Shown here: positions 61,758 to 64,000 of the stretch, one piece after another
Layout of the letters: each line of letters starts with the position of its first letter
Numbering within the stretch: position 1 is the first letter of the stretch
Assembly (NCBI GenBank): GCA_023416585.1
Contig: JAEZHM010000019.1
Coordinates: forward strand, 1-64,000
Reading direction: 5' to 3'
DNA: 64,000 nt
Origin: Bacillota bacterium
Lineage (GTDB): Bacteria; Bacillota; Clostridia; Christensenellales; Aristaeellaceae
The notes under the pieces: model-generated
Told to the model about the DNA's origin: nothing
Seen by the model: the letters and a program-made list of their open reading frames with translations, nothing else
Databases searched by the model: none
Program-made: the position numbers and the translations under genes

Positions 61758-63656
61758 ATGAGTGTACATGATTCGCAGACCATGAGCATTGAGGAGCAAA
61801 AGCGAAAAATCCGCGAAAGGTACAAAGGCGTTGCGAGCGATAGTATCGATATCATTCCATGCATTGAACTGATTAACTTTTATGAAGATACATCCAGAAA
61901 ACGTGTGGCTGTATATGCGCGGGTTTCCACAGACAGCGTCAATCAAACATCCTCTTATGAGTTGCAAAAAAATTACTATGAGGATTTGGTGGCAAGGCAT
62001 CCAGGCTGGGAGCTGGTAAAAATCTATGCGGACGAAGGTATATCGGGAACTTCCCTCAATCACAGGGCAGAATGTGTTCGTATGCTCAAGGATTGTGATG
62101 AGGGTAAAATAGATCTTATTGTTACCAAAAGCGTTGCGCGTTTTGCAAGAAATGTTGTTGATTGTATTGGCGAAGTGCGCAAATTAGCCGCACTTCCTAG
62201 ACCGATCGGTGTTTTCTTCGAGGCTGAAGGAATATATACGTTGAATAGTGACTACGAAATGCACCTGTCCTTCGTGGCAGCCATGGCCCAGGAGGAATCA
62301 CATATGAAGAGTCGTATAATGAACTCTTCCATAGAAATGAGGTTCTCACGTGGTATTTACTTGACCCCTACTTTACTTGGTTATGATGTAGACGAGGACG
62401 GAAATCTTGTCATCAATGAGGATGAAGCCAAGACTATCCGCCTCTGTTTTTTTATGTATCTTTACGGCTACAGTACACAGCAGATAGCAGATACTCTCAT
62501 GAAACTAGGCCGCCTAACCAAGAAAGGGAACAGCAAATGGACGGCCTCCACTGTCCTCGGAGTTCTTCAGAACGAGCGTCATTGCGGAGATGTGCTAGCC
62601 CATAAGACCTGGACGCCCAACTATCTCGATCATAAAGCCAAGAAGAATAAAATGAACAGAATGCAGTACCGATATAAAGGACACCATGAAGCAATTATAT
62701 CCCGTGACGATTTTATCGCTACCCAGCGCTTGATAGCTAACGCAAAGTATGGGTATAAAGGGCTGCTTCCCTATTTGCATGTAATTGATGACGGAGCTTT
62801 GCGGGGGTTTGTTGAGATCAACACCCGATGGTCTGGGTTTAAAAAGGAAGACTATATCAATGCAGTCCGAAGTATTGGAATAGAAGATGTAGATGATCTA
62901 TTTGTTTATAGGGATAAACAGGTTAATCCAGGTGATTTTGATTTACGTGGCTATGAGATAGCACGAGCACAGTTCTTTCAGTCAACAGGAAATGCATCTG
63001 TAACCTTTTCTCGCACAGAATTGACTTTCTCCAAACAGTGCATCCGAAAGCTTAACAATGTGACCGTGGTAGAATTGCTATTTGATCCGGTTCATCACCT
63101 GCTGGCCGTGAGATCGGCAAGAAAGGATAACCGGCATGCTGTTACCTGGGCAACTGTCTACGAACGGTGCTGCAGCCAGCGTGCAATCAGTGGCGCGGCA
63201 TTCCTGCCAACACTGTATGATATTCTAGGTTGGAAGTTGGAGAATAAATACCGGATACGTGGTGTACGGCGGCAAAAGGACGAGGAAGTTATTCTGTTGT
63301 TTGACCTGCATGATACAGAGGTCTATATTCCCTTTCACCATGAAGGCGACGTATTATCAGATTCTTGTGAGCCATTTGAACTATTCGATCAGAATACCAC
63401 GCCCTTGGCTTTCGGAAGTAAAACAAAGATGCTAGCATATCCAGCCGACTGGGTAGATTCGTTTGGTCGTGATGTCTATTGCCACGAGCAGACCCCAGAG
63501 CTCGCCGCTATCGACCGGGATGGGCAGTGGGACATATCAAAGGCCGGAACTCCTTATAAAAGCGTCGTTGAAGTTCAACCTTCCAGCATTACAGATTTAC
63601 AACAGGGCATTGTATCAATCCTATCGACCTTGAAGGAGGCAACACCTAATGGATAA
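61758..63656 (+). CDS. Large serine recombinase
   Basis: 632 residues. The resolvase domain has the catalytic Ser57 in YARVSTDS, YADEGISGTSLNHRAECVRM and TKSVARFARNVVD. The recombinase domain follows (LGYDVDEDGNLVINEDEAKT, GVLQNERHCGDVLAHKTWTP). The expected zinc-ribbon Cys cluster is not seen, and the tail from about 390 instead carries a domain with GYEIARAQFFQSTGNASVTF and VTVVELLFDPVHHLLAVRSA. AAGGAG lies before the ATG. Such enzymes integrate and excise conjugative or mobilisable elements. Confidence 0.9.
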   Translation: MSVHDSQTMSIEEQKRKIRERYKGVASDSIDIIPCIELINFYEDTSRKRVAVYARVSTDSVNQTSSYELQKNYYEDLVARHPGWELVKIYADEGISGTSLNHRAECVRMLKDCDEGKIDLIVTKSVARFARNVVDCIGEVRKLAALPRPIGVFFEAEGIYTLNSDYEMHLSFVAAMAQEESHMKSRIMNSSIEMRFSRGIYLTPTLLGYDVDEDGNLVINEDEAKTIRLCFFMYLYGYSTQQIADTLMKLGRLTKKGNSKWTASTVLGVLQNERHCGDVLAHKTWTPNYLDHKAKKNKMNRMQYRYKGHHEAIISRDDFIATQRLIANAKYGYKGLLPYLHVIDDGALRGFVEINTRWSGFKKEDYINAVRSIGIEDVDDLFVYRDKQVNPGDFDLRGYEIARAQFFQSTGNASVTFSRTELTFSKQCIRKLNNVTVVELLFDPVHHLLAVRSARKDNRHAVTWATVYERCCSQRAISGAAFLPTLYDILGWKLENKYRIRGVRRQKDEEVILLFDLHDTEVYIPFHHEGDVLSDSCEPFELFDQNTTPLAFGSKTKMLAYPADWVDSFGRDVYCHEQTPELAAIDRDGQWDISKAGTPYKSVVEVQPSSITDLQQGIVSILSTLKEATPNG

Positions 63657-64000
63657 CACTTTTAGAAGAGGTGATCCGCTCTCAGAACTGTTGCCTCCGC
63701 CTCAATCGATGCGAGTTCCCCTTGATACCCTCATATCGGATGGACCGGATAAAATGGATGAAGAGCAGACAAAGCGTAACACAAATTCTGATATAGCGTT
63801 AAATGACCCGAGTACTGATGATGTGATCGACGATCCATCTTTCAGCTACGAGGGCTATCAGGTGGTTCGGGGTGAATACTTTGCCCATATCAACGAACCA
63901 TCAATAACAATAAGTGATTATAAAATATCCTTTAATAACGCGTGTATCAAAAAGGCACCTTCTGTGGAATATGTGCAGGTTCTGGTGAATTCTGAAAAAA
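63649..64000 (+). CDS. Recombinase-associated protein, incomplete at window end
   Basis: Starts at the ATG at 63649 with GGAGG nine bases upstream, overlapping the recombinase by eight bases, and is open for 117 codons to the window edge. After a polar N-terminus, GYQVVRGEYFAHINEPSITI and NACIKKAPSVEYVQVLVN align by eye with the recombinase tail (GYEIARAQFFQSTGNASVTF, KQCIRKLNNVTVVELLFD). It is therefore either another recombinase-type protein without the catalytic domain in the visible part or an accessory factor. Confidence 0.75.
   Translation, partial: MDNTFRRGDPLSELLPPPQSMRVPLDTLISDGPDKMDEEQTKRNTNSDIALNDPSTDDVIDDPSFSYEGYQVVRGEYFAHINEPSITISDYKISFNNACIKKAPSVEYVQVLVNSEK

Overview
The window looks like chromosome from an anaerobic Firmicute of the class Clostridia. 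The evidence is strong AGGAGG-type ribosome binding sites, many GTG/TTG starts, CUT1 sugar ABC transporters without a local ATPase, a complete kdp set, a lactate dehydrogenase/EtfAB set and BlaI/BlaR1-type and PadR regulators. All three stand-alone solute-binding proteins have AxA-type signal peptides and no lipobox cysteine. That recalls some Christensenellales-like lineages, but I do not assign a genus. No rRNA, tRNA or CRISPR array was seen.

Layout. (1) 1-331: the start of a transposase running off the left edge, a repetitive element and a terminator. (2) 332-10439: an alpha-glycoside locus. A LacI regulator leads a minus-strand operon (GH31, GH65, two permeases, binding protein) and faces a GH43 gene. 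Both promoters can be read and carry related operator-like sequences. (3) 10470-18313: kdpFABCDE, including a 29-codon kdpF. (4) 18597-19514: a predicted acyltransferase. (5) 19647-23055: EtfB, EtfA and a lactate-type dehydrogenase, a probable electron-confurcating lactate oxidation complex. A 141-bp MITE-like element follows upstream. (6) 23343-37459: an eleven-gene minus-strand operon with a sugar isomerase, GH39-like hydrolase, cupin mannose-6-phosphate-isomerase-like protein, ROK kinase, RpiR regulator, LplB/LplC-type permeases, binding protein, DUF4838 protein, NamZ-type exo-muramidase and a double GNAT. (7) 37699-40272: PadR, two DUF1048 proteins and a DrrAB-like exporter. (8) 40622-43581: a large SPFH protein and a YczE/YitT-like membrane protein.

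(9) 43933-50008 is the most unusual part. A BlaI repressor is followed by a BlaR1-type M56 protease whose beta-lactam sensor is replaced by a predicted beta-propeller plus an ABC solute-binding domain. Two CUT1-type permeases and an HlyD-like adaptor follow, with no ATPase. A separate propeller/solute-binding protein of the same design lies at 53974-56193. I read this as a candidate ligand-sensing, protease-signalled transport system. (10) 50313-53452 is a conventional CUT1 sugar importer.

(11) From about 53.6 kb the sequence is visibly more A+T-rich and looks horizontally acquired. It holds a tyrosine-integrase remnant, the second propeller/solute-binding protein, an SH3/WG-like secreted protein divergent from a BspA-type leucine-rich-repeat protein, divergent XRE regulators, a large serine recombinase and a downstream gene cut by the window edge. 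That last gene shares a domain with the recombinase.
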